The position numbers and the translations under genes were made by a program. Below, piece by piece: positions 1 to 5,377 of a DNA stretch of 19,048 bases. The notes beneath the pieces were generated by a model. That model was not told where the DNA came from and did no database searches. It saw only the letters and a program-made list of their open reading frames with translations. This DNA is from an uncultured Oscillibacter sp. (GTDB lineage Bacteria > Bacillota > Clostridia > Oscillospirales > Oscillospiraceae), in the NCBI GenBank assembly GCA_900550685.1, contig URTS01000024.1, positions 1 to 19,048 of the forward strand, read 5' to 3'. Every line of letters begins with the position of its first letter. The stretch's first letter is position 1.

Positions 1-49
1 TAAATAGATGGAGCCTATCATTTTAGCCTTTTCCGGTTGTTTAGACTGC

Positions 50-729
50 TCAATCGTCAATTTCAATGACTTTTTCATCATCCTCAGACGACACATTGAA
101 ATCGCCGTTGATAAACATTTTATATGCCCTATTAGCTATAACTTTTGTTTCTACAAAGTCAAATCCACCACTAATCACCCGCCAACGACAGGAACAGCCT
201 TTCCTATGTTAACAATCCCTTTTGTGCCGAACTTAGTTACAAATCTGAATCCTACCTTTTGATTGATTTTGGTGAGCACCTCACCAGGAATTTTCTTGAC
301 CATAGCCATTACAAACTTGTTTCCAAACTGTATTCCAGCTTGTTTGAGTATTTGGTCAATAGAAATCCCTGCAAGGCAAGCATATACCAATGTTTGTACT
401 TGGTCACTATTTGTATCATAACCGCCCATGTATGCTAAGCAAGCAATCATTCGCATTTGGACGTACATAACGCTTCCTACATTTGCAGGAATAGCCACCG
501 GTAGGGTTATAAGTCCACCTAGACCTGTTACAAAACCAGAGGTAGTGCATTTAGCAATCTAATAGTTAATAAACTTCTTTGCAGCAATAGTGGCATCGTT
601 ACTCTTTTCTAAGTAGTTATTAGCCAGTTCTTCAACCGGAGGACTGACCTTTGCTATTCCGTGTATTGATTGGTCATACAACTTATCCAGTAACTGCATG
701 ATTTCCTTTTGACTGATTTTAGCTGCCAT
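50..729 (-). pseudogene. EcsC family protein, broken by a nonsense codon and a frameshift
   Basis: Three reading-frame pieces together make one EcsC-family protein of about 226 residues, near the family's usual size. The family is named after Bacillus EcsC and its biochemical role is not known. The start is the ATG at 729-727, preceded by GGAGGAAC at good spacing, and the protein begins MAAKISQKEIMQLLDKLYD. After FINY an in-frame TAG lies at 559-561 where relatives, as I recall the family, usually have Gln. The same frame then continues (IAKCTTSGF, then VAIPANVGSVMYVQMRM and MGGYD) to VPVVGG and a TGA at 175-177. Reading on after one missing base near 178-180 restores VISGGFDFVETKV and an acidic tail ending at a TGA at 50-52. 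Two independent lesions argue for a decayed gene. Suppression of the TAG, or a base-call error in the G run at 178-180, are alternatives. It has its own promoter. Confidence 0.8.
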
Positions 730-805
730 TATAGTTCCTCCATAAGTATATCTGAGAATACGCCTATAACACACTTTGCATTTTTCGCGAATGGTTTATG
801 GTGTC

Positions 806-834
806 ATTATGACAGTCATAACCAAGATTTTCAA
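806..834 (-). promoter_or_regulatory. Promoter of the EcsC gene with an overlapping 7-1-7 palindrome
   Basis: Read on the minus strand, a -35 TTGAAA (834-829) and a -10 CATAAT (811-806) are separated by exactly 17 bases, about 80 bases upstream of the EcsC start. The perfect palindrome TTATGAC-A-GTCATAA (807-821, plus-strand reading) covers the -10 box. It has the 7-1-7 layout of Fur/PerR/Zur-type operators, although the bases match none of those consensus sites exactly. The promoter is read directly from the sequence; the repressor site is inference. Confidence 0.5.
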
Positions 835-840
835 GATAAT

Positions 841-878
841 CAGAAAGCCCAGAAGCTATGCAACTTCTGGGCTTTCTG
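841..878 (-). terminator. Intrinsic terminator after the R-M remnant
   Basis: A perfect 15-bp inverted repeat (CAGAAAGCCCAGAAG at 841-855 with its complement at 864-878, 8-base loop) sits directly against the stop codon (879-881) of the minus-strand remnant. A T-rich but not uniform tract follows on the minus strand. It separates this gene from the EcsC promoter. Confidence 0.75.
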
Positions 879-1310
879 TTATTCCATTGGCTTAATTGTA
901 GATTCAATGTAATCTATTTCCTCTTGAGTTAGGCCATACTTCTTATATAGCTGTTTGTCTATATTAGCAACGGATTGTGACCATTCTATGTCGGAGTCTG
1001 ATGTGAAATCTTGAAGTGGCACACATTCAAAAGTGTTGTCTGTTACATTGCTCCTGCCATTCACAGACTGGTTAGCTATGAACCTTACAAACTTTGATGT
1101 AATGTATTTCTTGCAGTTTAATGTTTCTTGTTCAGATTCGAAAGTTGCAATTAAACTCCATGTTTCAGATGCAACAGTATTTCTACCTGAAGCAACAATG
1201 TTTGTTAGAACATTGCCAGGTGCATCAATAAATGCTTCGTTTATAATCACTCCGCACATCACCTTGTATTTTTCTACATCTGAATTAGTTGGAAAGTATT
1301 CTCTGCTCAC
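879..1310 (-). pseudogene. C-terminal remnant of a restriction-modification protein
   Basis: The open frame encodes 143 residues. The end (FVRFIANQ, then FECVPLQDFTSDSDIEW, then LYKKYGLTQEEIDYIE and IKPME) resembles the C-terminus of Eco57I-like / type ISP-like methylase-endonucleases, where the VPLQDFT and YGLTxEEIxxIE motifs close the target-recognition half. No methylase motif (NPPY) or nuclease core is present, so the fragment would not be active alone. The listed start is a GTG at 1310 with no good ribosome binding site. The same frame continues upstream through an in-frame TGA at 1323-1325 (DPIFVSREYF follows it; SYDSDHTVGVKVNN precedes it) to about 1421, so this is the 3' part of a decayed gene, not a small protein with its own start. 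The family call rests on recall of the C-terminal motif and would need a profile search. Confidence 0.55.
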
Positions 1311-1419
1311 AAATATGGGATCTCAATTGTTAACTTTAACGCCAACTGTGTGGTCAGAGTCATAACTCGCTTTAGAGTACATTCGTTCCCTTTTCCGTTG
1401 ATCCATGAAGGGATAACTT

Positions 1420-1608
1420 CTAGTGTTGAATAAAAAACAGGTGTGTTTTGCCTTCCCAAGTTGCCTTTGCAACAATATCCACGCCGCAGTCATTCTTGCC
1501 TACCCGACCGGCAGGGAAAGTAAGCTGCTTTAGCAGGTCTACTACCCAGCCTTCAAACTCAATACCAGATAAGCAACGCTGAAAGTCAATCTTCCTCGTT
1601 TTAGGCAT
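1420..1608 (-). pseudogene. N-terminal remnant of an Mrr-like PD-(D/E)XK nuclease
   Basis: The 62-residue frame starts at an ATG (1608-1606) with GAGGAG (1623-1618) about 9 bases upstream, a credible native start. It contains FEGWVVDLLKQL (residues 18-29) and GVDIVAK (42-48), the pattern of the Mrr_cat-type PD-(D/E)XK fold, in which the Asp of GVDI is followed by a strand ending in QxK. Here the frame reads FFIQH and then TAG (1422-1420), so it stops at the Gln and loses the catalytic Lys. Directly downstream, in another frame, begins the R-M C-terminal fragment, so the two are probably the ends of one large Mrr-helicase/methylase protein (type ISP-like) whose centre was deleted. That joining is inference; two unrelated fragments side by side is the alternative. 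Confidence 0.6.
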
Positions 1609-1631
1609 AATGTCGTACTCCTCATCACAAA

Positions 1632-1660
1632 AGTATCGAACTTGTTTTTTAGAAATTCAA
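1632..1660 (-). promoter_or_regulatory. Putative promoter of the Mrr-like remnant
   Basis: On the minus strand, TTGAAT (1660-1655) and GATACT (1637-1632) are spaced 17 bases apart, just upstream of the GAGGAG ribosome binding site. The resulting leader would be very short. Direct repeats lie just upstream of the -35. Confidence 0.4.
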
Positions 1661-1670
1661 CGCCTAATAG

Positions 1671-1754
1671 CGAGATGATTGTTGACACCTATGTACTGCA
1701 AAATCGGAATGATTGTTTGAAAATGCCGAATGATGTCATTAGAAGCCGAATGAT
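1671..1754. repeat. Direct repeats spaced 20-21 bp (iteron or operator-like)
   Basis: CGGAATGAT (1705-1713), CCGAATGAT (1726-1734) and CCGAATGAT (1746-1754) recur at intervals of 21 and 20 bases, that is two helical turns. A weaker copy, CGAGATGATTG, lies at 1671-1681. They stand upstream of the Mrr-like remnant's promoter. Bound protein would lie on one face of the helix, as in control-protein operators or iterons. That they are functional is inference. Confidence 0.4.
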
Positions 1755-1850
1755 TACACAGAGTCTTTTGAATGTATCTTTTGTTTTCTTTAATTTTCGT
1801 CACAAAGCACTAAAAGTAGAAGCTGTTTTTGCTCACTTTGCCGATACGAG

Positions 1851-1878
1851 AAAAGACGCCCATTTCTGAGCGTCTTTT
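1851..1878. terminator. Bidirectional terminator-like hairpin
   Basis: AAAAGACGC (1851-1859) pairs perfectly with GCGTCTTTT (1870-1878) around a 10-base loop. The T-rich arm makes it usable in either direction, although the T run is inside the stem. No intact gene ends next to it, so it may be left over from a lost gene. Confidence 0.5.
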
Positions 1879-2060
1879 GGTATTTATACAGAGTATTCAC
1901 TTGATATTCATGTAGATTTTATCGGGAACACAAAGTCGAATTGGGACTTATAAAAAAGACTGGCAGAGACGAAAAAGCCACATGACCATCCGATTATTTT
2001 GATTTGCAAGTTCAAATTTTTGAAAAGGCAGGATTTTGGGGAAAGCCAGAACCTTTGGCA

Positions 2061-2891
2061 TCAACGGTCCAGAGCAGCGGCATACAGTTCGTTTTTGGAG
2101 AGTCCGGTATGCTCCGCCACTTCCTTGGCAGCGTCTTTCAGGCGCATACCCTGTTCTTTCAGAGCCAGCACCTGGGCCACGCCGTCCTCCAGCGTGACGG
2201 CGGCACCGGTTTTCGGCGCGGCACCGGCCACTACCAGAACATATTCCCCTTTAGGGCTGTTTTCTTCGTAGTAGGCCACAGCTTCCGCCAGGGTACAGCG
2301 GATGACCTCCTCGTGGAGCTTGGTTATCTCCCGGCACAGGGAGATGCGCCGGTCCGGGCCGAAGGCCTCAGTCAGATCATTTAAAGTGGTGCGGAGCTTG
2401 TGGGGCGCTTCGTGGAAGATCATGGTGCGGGTTTCGTCCTTCAGGGAGTCCAGATGCTCCCGACGGCTTTTCTTGTTGACGGTGAGGAAGCCCTCGAAGG
2501 TGAATCGTCCGGTGGGCAGGCCGCTGATGGCCAGGGCGTTGACGGCGGCACAGCAACCGGGGATGGCCCGGACCTCCACACCGTTTTCCACGCACAGCCG
2601 CACCAGGTCCTCGCCGGGGTCGGAAATAGCGGGGGTCCCGGCATCCGTCACCAGGGCGCAGGATTCTCCGGCCAGCAGCCGGTTCAGCACAGCTTGTCCG
2701 GCGGTGACGTGGTTATGCTCGTGGTAGCTTACCAGGGGCTTTTTGATATTGAAGTGGTTCAGCAGCTTCACCGACACCCGGGTGTCCTCTGCGGCGATGA
2801 AATCCGCGTTTTCCAGGGTTTCCACTGCCCGGGGGGTGAAATCCCCCAGATTGCCGATGGGAGTGGCTACCAAATATAAGATGCCTGCCAT
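2061..2891 (-). CDS. rsmI: 16S rRNA (cytidine1402-2'-O)-methyltransferase
   Basis: RsmI transfers a methyl group from S-adenosylmethionine to the 2'-O of C1402 in the decoding centre of 16S rRNA. The 276-residue protein has the family's usual length and a tetrapyrrole-methylase fold. Visible are TPIGNLGD (10-17), AEDTR (34-38), the cofactor loop TDAGTPAISDPG (82-93), the FEGFL segment and FHEAPHKL. The C-terminal extension GLSKNELYAAAL is typical of the family. The start ATG at 2891 lies two bases after the stop of the upstream trmN6-like gene, so the two are cotranscribed. The same pairing occurs at the Bacillus yabB-yazA-rsmI locus, but the small GIY-YIG gene yazA is absent here. I see no strong terminator after the stop, where the sequence turns AT-rich. 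Confidence 0.95.
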   Translation of the reverse strand: MAGILYLVATPIGNLGDFTPRAVETLENADFIAAEDTRVSVKLLNHFNIKKPLVSYHEHNHVTAGQAVLNRLLAGESCALVTDAGTPAISDPGEDLVRLCVENGVEVRAIPGCCAAVNALAISGLPTGRFTFEGFLTVNKKSRREHLDSLKDETRTMIFHEAPHKLRTTLNDLTEAFGPDRRISLCREITKLHEEVIRCTLAEAVAYYEENSPKGEYVLVVAGAAPKTGAAVTLEDGVAQVLALKEQGMRLKDAAKEVAEHTGLSKNELYAAALDR

Positions 2892-2893
2892 GT

Positions 2894-3622
2894 TCAGACC
2901 TCCTGATTTCGAAAGTAAATAGCGTTCAGCTCCGGCGAAGGTGCGCCGCTGCGGCCCTGTAAAATAAGAGGGGGCTCGATTGTCAGCCCCGGTTTTCCGC
3001 CCCGGCAGCCCTCCAGCAGAAACAGGGAGGGGGCGTATTCTGCCCGGTTGTGGACAAAGCGGAGCCGCTTGGGTTCTATACCGGCCTCCCGCAGGGCACA
3101 GAGCACATCGGTCAGCCGCTCCGGCTTGTGGGTCAGGCAGAATTTTCCACCCCAGCGGAGCAGATAGGCAGCTGCGGCGCAGATATCTGCCAGAGTGGCT
3201 TCCGATTCCGAACGGGCTGTACAGCGGGCGGCATCCTGAGAAACTTTGCCGCTGCCGGGAACGTAGTAGGGGGGATTGGAGACAGCCAGGTCAAAGGATC
3301 CGGTGGGAAAATACTGCCGCGCCTGCCGCAGATCGGCGCACCGGAAGGTGAGACGGTCGGCCAGACCGTTTTCTACGGCGGCCTGTTCTGCCAGGGAAAT
3401 GGCAGGTGCCTGGATGTCGATGCCGGTGACGCGGAGATCCGGCTGCCTTTGCAGAAGCAGCAGTCCCAGCAGCCCGGTGCCGCAGCCCAGGTCGCAGACC
3501 CGCAGCCCGGCGGAAAGACGGGGCAGAGAGGAGAGAAGAAAGGAATCCGTGCCGGGACGGAATAGGGCGTCCTCCCAGACAAACCGCAGGCCGCCGGGCT
3601 TCAGATATTCCCAATGCTCCAT
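2894..3622 (-). CDS. TrmN6-like tRNA1(Val) (adenine37-N6)-methyltransferase
   Basis: This 242-residue Rossmann-fold methyltransferase belongs to the YabB/TrmN6 group (COG4123), which in E. coli methylates A37 of tRNA1(Val). Motif I is VCDLGCGTG (42-50), an acidic cofactor residue follows in GIDI (66-69), and the catalytic motif NPPYY lies at 115-119; NPPY is the signature of N6-adenine methylation. The ATG at 3622 follows an AAAAGGAGG-type ribosome binding site at good spacing. The gene is first in an operon with rsmI. Its promoter is at 3652-3680. The exact tRNA target in this organism is inferred from the family. Confidence 0.88.
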   Translation of the reverse strand: MEHWEYLKPGGLRFVWEDALFRPGTDSFLLSSLPRLSAGLRVCDLGCGTGLLGLLLLQRQPDLRVTGIDIQAPAISLAEQAAVENGLADRLTFRCADLRQARQYFPTGSFDLAVSNPPYYVPGSGKVSQDAARCTARSESEATLADICAAAAYLLRWGGKFCLTHKPERLTDVLCALREAGIEPKRLRFVHNRAEYAPSLFLLEGCRGGKPGLTIEPPLILQGRSGAPSPELNAIYFRNQEV

Positions 3623-3651
3623 GCCGTTCCTCCTTTTTGCTGATTGCTTCT

Positions 3652-3680
3652 ATTATATATGGAACCGGCTGCCGCTGCAA
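3652..3680 (-). promoter_or_regulatory. Promoter of the trmN6-like/rsmI operon
   Basis: On the minus strand, TTGCAG (3680-3675) and TATAAT (3657-3652) are separated by 17 bases, 30 bases upstream of the start codon. It is a good sigma-A site. Confidence 0.65.
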
Positions 3681-3711
3681 GTCTTGAAACGGCCAACCGG
3701 AAAATGACAAC

Positions 3712-3747
3712 AAAAACCGTCTCAGGATGGGGCCTGAGACGGTTTTT
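3712..3747 (-). terminator. Intrinsic terminator of the ferredoxin gene
   Basis: A perfect 15-bp inverted repeat, AAAAACCGTCTCAGG (3712-3726) with its complement at 3733-3747 around a 6-base loop. The outer A/T pairs give a T run in either direction. It lies 18 bases after the ferredoxin stop on the minus strand. Confidence 0.85.
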
Positions 3748-3765
3748 ATGTATCCCTTTGTAATT

Positions 3766-3939
3766 TTAGTCCTCGGGGACGATGGCGCTGTTGGGGCAGG
3801 TGTCGCTGCAGGAACCGCAGTCCAGGCAAGCGGCAGCGTCGATCACGTACTGATCGTCACCCTGGCTGATAGCACCGGCGGGGCAAACATCAGCGCAGGA
3901 ACCGCAGCTGACGCAAGCAGAAGTAATCTTATAAGCCAT
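3766..3939 (-). CDS. Small 2[4Fe-4S] ferredoxin
   Basis: The 57-residue protein starts MAYKITSACVSCGSC and ends SAIVPED. Two cluster motifs are complete: CVSCGSCADVCP (Cys 9, 12, 15, 19) and CLDCGSCSDTCP (Cys 38, 41, 44, 48). This is the classical clostridial low-potential electron carrier, serving for example pyruvate:ferredoxin oxidoreductase and hydrogenase in the cytoplasm. The start ATG (3939-3937) is preceded by GGAGGTGT at suitable spacing. The gene is monocistronic, with its own promoter and terminator. The length is typical for clostridial ferredoxins (about 55 residues). Which partner enzymes it serves cannot be told from this window. Confidence 0.95.
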   Translation of the reverse strand: MAYKITSACVSCGSCADVCPAGAISQGDDQYVIDAAACLDCGSCSDTCPNSAIVPED

Positions 3940-3969
3940 GAGAATACACCTCCATTTAAATGTGTCTTC

Positions 3970-3997
3970 ATTGTATCATACAATTTTCAAAAAGCAA
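3970..3997 (-). promoter_or_regulatory. Ferredoxin promoter with a 7-1-7 palindrome over the -10
   Basis: On the minus strand, TTGCTT (3997-3992) and TACAAT (3975-3970) are spaced 16 bases apart, about 30 bases before the start codon. The perfect palindrome ATTGTAT-C-ATACAAT occupies 3970-3984, covering the -10 and part of the spacer, where a repressor would block polymerase. Promoter: reasonably supported. Operator: inference. Confidence 0.5.
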
Positions 3998-4157
3998 GGG
4001 GCAATTGTTAAATTCTTACCAAAGAAATAGAAAACTGTGAAAATGTCACAAAAATTAGAAGAACCGTCAAAAAAGCCGGGCTTTTCTACAGTTAGAGTAC
4101 TTAAACTAAGCTGGAAGAATATTCCAAATGAGGCGTTCACAAACTGTTTACACAAAT

Positions 4158-4174
4158 AGTCAAAGAAAGTCAAA
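4158..4174 (+). promoter_or_regulatory. CtsR operator, upstream copy
   Basis: AGTCAAA (4158-4164), three bases, then AGTCAAA (4168-4174): a perfect tandem heptad matching the known CtsR box (A/G)GTCAAA-N3-(A/G)GTCAAA. It lies 8 bases upstream of the -35 of the ctsR promoter. Confidence 0.9.
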
Positions 4175-4182
4175 ATTGCCTA

Positions 4183-4210
4183 TTGACAATTTGCCGGGGC
4201 GTGCTATACT
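4183..4210 (+). promoter_or_regulatory. ctsR operon promoter
   Basis: TTGACA (4183-4188, perfect -35) and TATACT (4205-4210) are spaced 16 bases apart. CtsR boxes flank it on both sides, so the operon is probably autoregulated and induced by heat or protein stress. Confidence 0.85.
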
Positions 4211-4224
4211 ACAATCAAACAAAA

Positions 4225-4247
4225 GGTTAAAGAAAGTCAAAGTCAAA
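4225..4247 (+). promoter_or_regulatory. CtsR operator, downstream cluster
   Basis: GGTTAAA (4225-4231), three bases, AGTCAAA (4235-4241), then an overlapping third heptad AGTCAAA (4241-4247). It lies just after the expected transcription start, where bound CtsR would block initiation or escape. Confidence 0.85.
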
Positions 4248-4278
4248 GATACAAGGACAAAAGAAAGGGGATATCCCC

Positions 4279-4731
4279 ATGGGGATTTCAGATTTGATCG
4301 CCAGCTTTTTGCAGGACAGCCTGGACACGGCTGAGGACGGTGTGCTGGAGGTCCAGCGCAGCGACTTGGCCCAACGATTCAACTGCGTGCCCAGCCAGAT
4401 CAATTACGTGATGTCCACCCGGTTCTCTCCGGAGCGGGGCTACATTGTGGAAAGCCGCCGGGGCGGCAACGGCTACATCCGGATCACGCGGGTGCAGGTG
4501 GACCGCCAGACGCTGATGATGCATGTCATCAACAGCCTGGGGGACAGCGTGGACCTGGCTTCCACCAGGGCCATTCTCAGCAACCTGGTGCAGTCCGGGG
4601 CGCTGGAACGCAGCGTGGGTCAGATGATCCTCACCGCCGTGGGCGACAAGGCCCTGGGCCAGGTGCCCCGAGAGAAACGGGACGCCGTCCGGGCGGATAT
4701 TTTAAAGCAGGTGCTCATTCTGCAAGTGTAG
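4279..4731 (+). CDS. ctsR: CtsR, repressor of class III heat-shock genes
   Basis: CtsR is a dimeric winged-helix repressor of clp genes that loses DNA binding at high temperature. The 150-residue protein has the family's length. The helix-turn-helix lies around 22-46 (RSDLAQRFNCVPSQINYVM), followed by RRGGNGYIRI (60-69), the glycine-rich wing that acts as the heat sensor. Many CtsR proteins have four glycines there; this one has Asn64 in place of one, which might shift the sensing temperature (inference). The C-terminal half is the dimerisation/McsB-binding domain. It is first in the operon ctsR-mcsA-clpC, with CtsR boxes around the promoter. The ATG at 4279 follows AAAGGGG; overlapping palindromes cover this ribosome binding site and start. 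Confidence 0.95.
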   Translation: MGISDLIASFLQDSLDTAEDGVLEVQRSDLAQRFNCVPSQINYVMSTRFSPERGYIVESRRGGNGYIRITRVQVDRQTLMMHVINSLGDSVDLASTRAILSNLVQSGALERSVGQMILTAVGDKALGQVPREKRDAVRADILKQVLILQV

Positions 4732-4744
4732 TGCCTGCGGGGGA

Positions 4745-4766
4745 TGGTGCTTCCCTGAAAGCACCA
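4745..4766 (+). other. Intergenic hairpin between ctsR and mcsA
   Basis: TGGTGCTT (4745-4752) pairs perfectly with AAGCACCA (4759-4766) around CCCTGA, 13 bases after the ctsR stop. No T run follows, so it is not a standard terminator. It could stabilise or process the operon mRNA. Confidence 0.45.
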
Positions 4767-4816
4767 CAATACAGTCAATCAAAAAATTTATATACAGTTT
4801 ATGGGAGGAACCAATT

Positions 4817-5329
4817 ATGAAATGCGAAAATTGCGGCAAGAATGAAGTCAGTTTCGTATATCGCAGCAGCATCAACGGCAGAACAGAGGAACATCACCTC
4901 TGCCAGGCCTGTGCGGAAAAGCTGGGCTACACCCAGAAGCTCTTTGCCCGGCGGCCGTCCGTGATGGACAGCTTCTTCGGCAATGATGATTTCTTCGGCG
5001 ATTTCTTCAGCCCCATGCCGTCCCTGCTGGGCCGGATGAACCGGATGCTGGAGAGTCCCTTCGACGATTTCTTTGACACCATGCCCGCCATCGGCGCGGC
5101 ACCGGTGCAGGAGGTCCAGGAGGAGAAGAAGGACGACCTCATGAGCCATGAGGAACAGAGCCGGTTCTCCTATCTGCGGCAGTTGAACGCGCTGAAGCTG
5201 GAACAGAAGAAGGCCATCCACGAGGAGAACTTTGAACGGGCCGCCCAGCTGCGGGACGAGATCCACAAGCTGGAGGAGGACCACAAAGCGGCCAAAGAGG
5301 CCAAGAAGGACAGCAAGGAAAGCGCCTGA
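4817..5329 (+). CDS. mcsA: McsA-like UvrB/UvrC-motif protein
   Basis: In Bacillus, McsA activates the protein-arginine kinase McsB and modulates CtsR and ClpC. This 170-residue protein has an N-terminal CENC (Cys 3, 6) and CQAC (Cys 29, 32), giving one zinc site, whereas Bacillus-type McsA has two CxxC pairs more. The middle is rich in Asp-Phe-Phe: DDFFGDFF (57-64) and FDDFFD (82-87). The C-terminal part (about 117-152) is a UVR coiled coil with ENFERAAQLRDEI, the same motif as in ClpC. The ATG at 4817 follows GGGAGGAACC. The gene sits between ctsR and clpC where mcsA-mcsB would be expected, but no mcsB follows. The symbol is used for position and similarity; without McsB the role may differ. 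Confidence 0.88.
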   Translation: MKCENCGKNEVSFVYRSSINGRTEEHHLCQACAEKLGYTQKLFARRPSVMDSFFGNDDFFGDFFSPMPSLLGRMNRMLESPFDDFFDTMPAIGAAPVQEVQEEKKDDLMSHEEQSRFSYLRQLNALKLEQKKAIHEENFERAAQLRDEIHKLEEDHKAAKEAKKDSKESA

Positions 5330-5377
5330 TGCGCTTGTCCAAAAGCAAAACACACCCCAATGTAAAAGAGGTATTGA

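Larger units (their letters stand above)
1609..2060. other. Gene-free AT-rich junction between the remnants and rsmI
   Basis: This 452-base stretch has no frame that I can defend as a gene. It holds the ribosome binding site and putative promoter of the Mrr-like remnant, the 20-21 bp direct repeats, one bidirectional terminator-like hairpin (1851-1878), and then AT-rich sequence without recognisable features up to the rsmI stop. A short palindrome, TTCAAA-TT-TTTGAA, lies at 2011-2024. I see no tRNA, integrase or clear attachment-site duplication here. Confidence 0.5.
3940..4278. other. Divergent intergenic region between ferredoxin and ctsR
   Basis: The 339 bases hold no gene. From left to right they contain the ferredoxin ribosome binding site and promoter, an AT-rich middle with one TGTGA-N5-TCACA palindrome (4036-4050), two CtsR box clusters, the ctsR promoter and the ctsR ribosome binding site. 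The TGTGA palindrome has a 5-base centre rather than the 6 of CRP sites, so I do not assign it. Confidence 0.6.

Noticed and set aside
1..21. Possible minus-strand gene start (ATG at 21-19, beginning MIGSIYL) just after the EcsC end
   Set aside because: Only seven codons are inside the window and the ribosome binding site is weak, so it cannot be judged.
175..729. Recoding of TAG to glutamine in EcsC as evidence for a phage with an altered code
   Set aside because: A frameshift and a TGA in the same region, and the lack of phage genes, make ordinary decay more likely.
1642..1869. 75-residue plus-strand open frame in the junction region
   Set aside because: No convincing ribosome binding site or known motif. 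It overlaps the direct repeats and ends inside a terminator hairpin.
4036..4050. TGTGA-N5-TCACA palindrome resembling a CRP/FNR site
   Set aside because: The centre is 5 bases rather than 6, and it lies well away from both promoters.
4069..4087. AAAAGCC-G-GGCTTTT inverted repeat that looks like a terminator
   Set aside because: There is only one central base, so a usable hairpin keeps only about 5 weak pairs, and no gene ends nearby.
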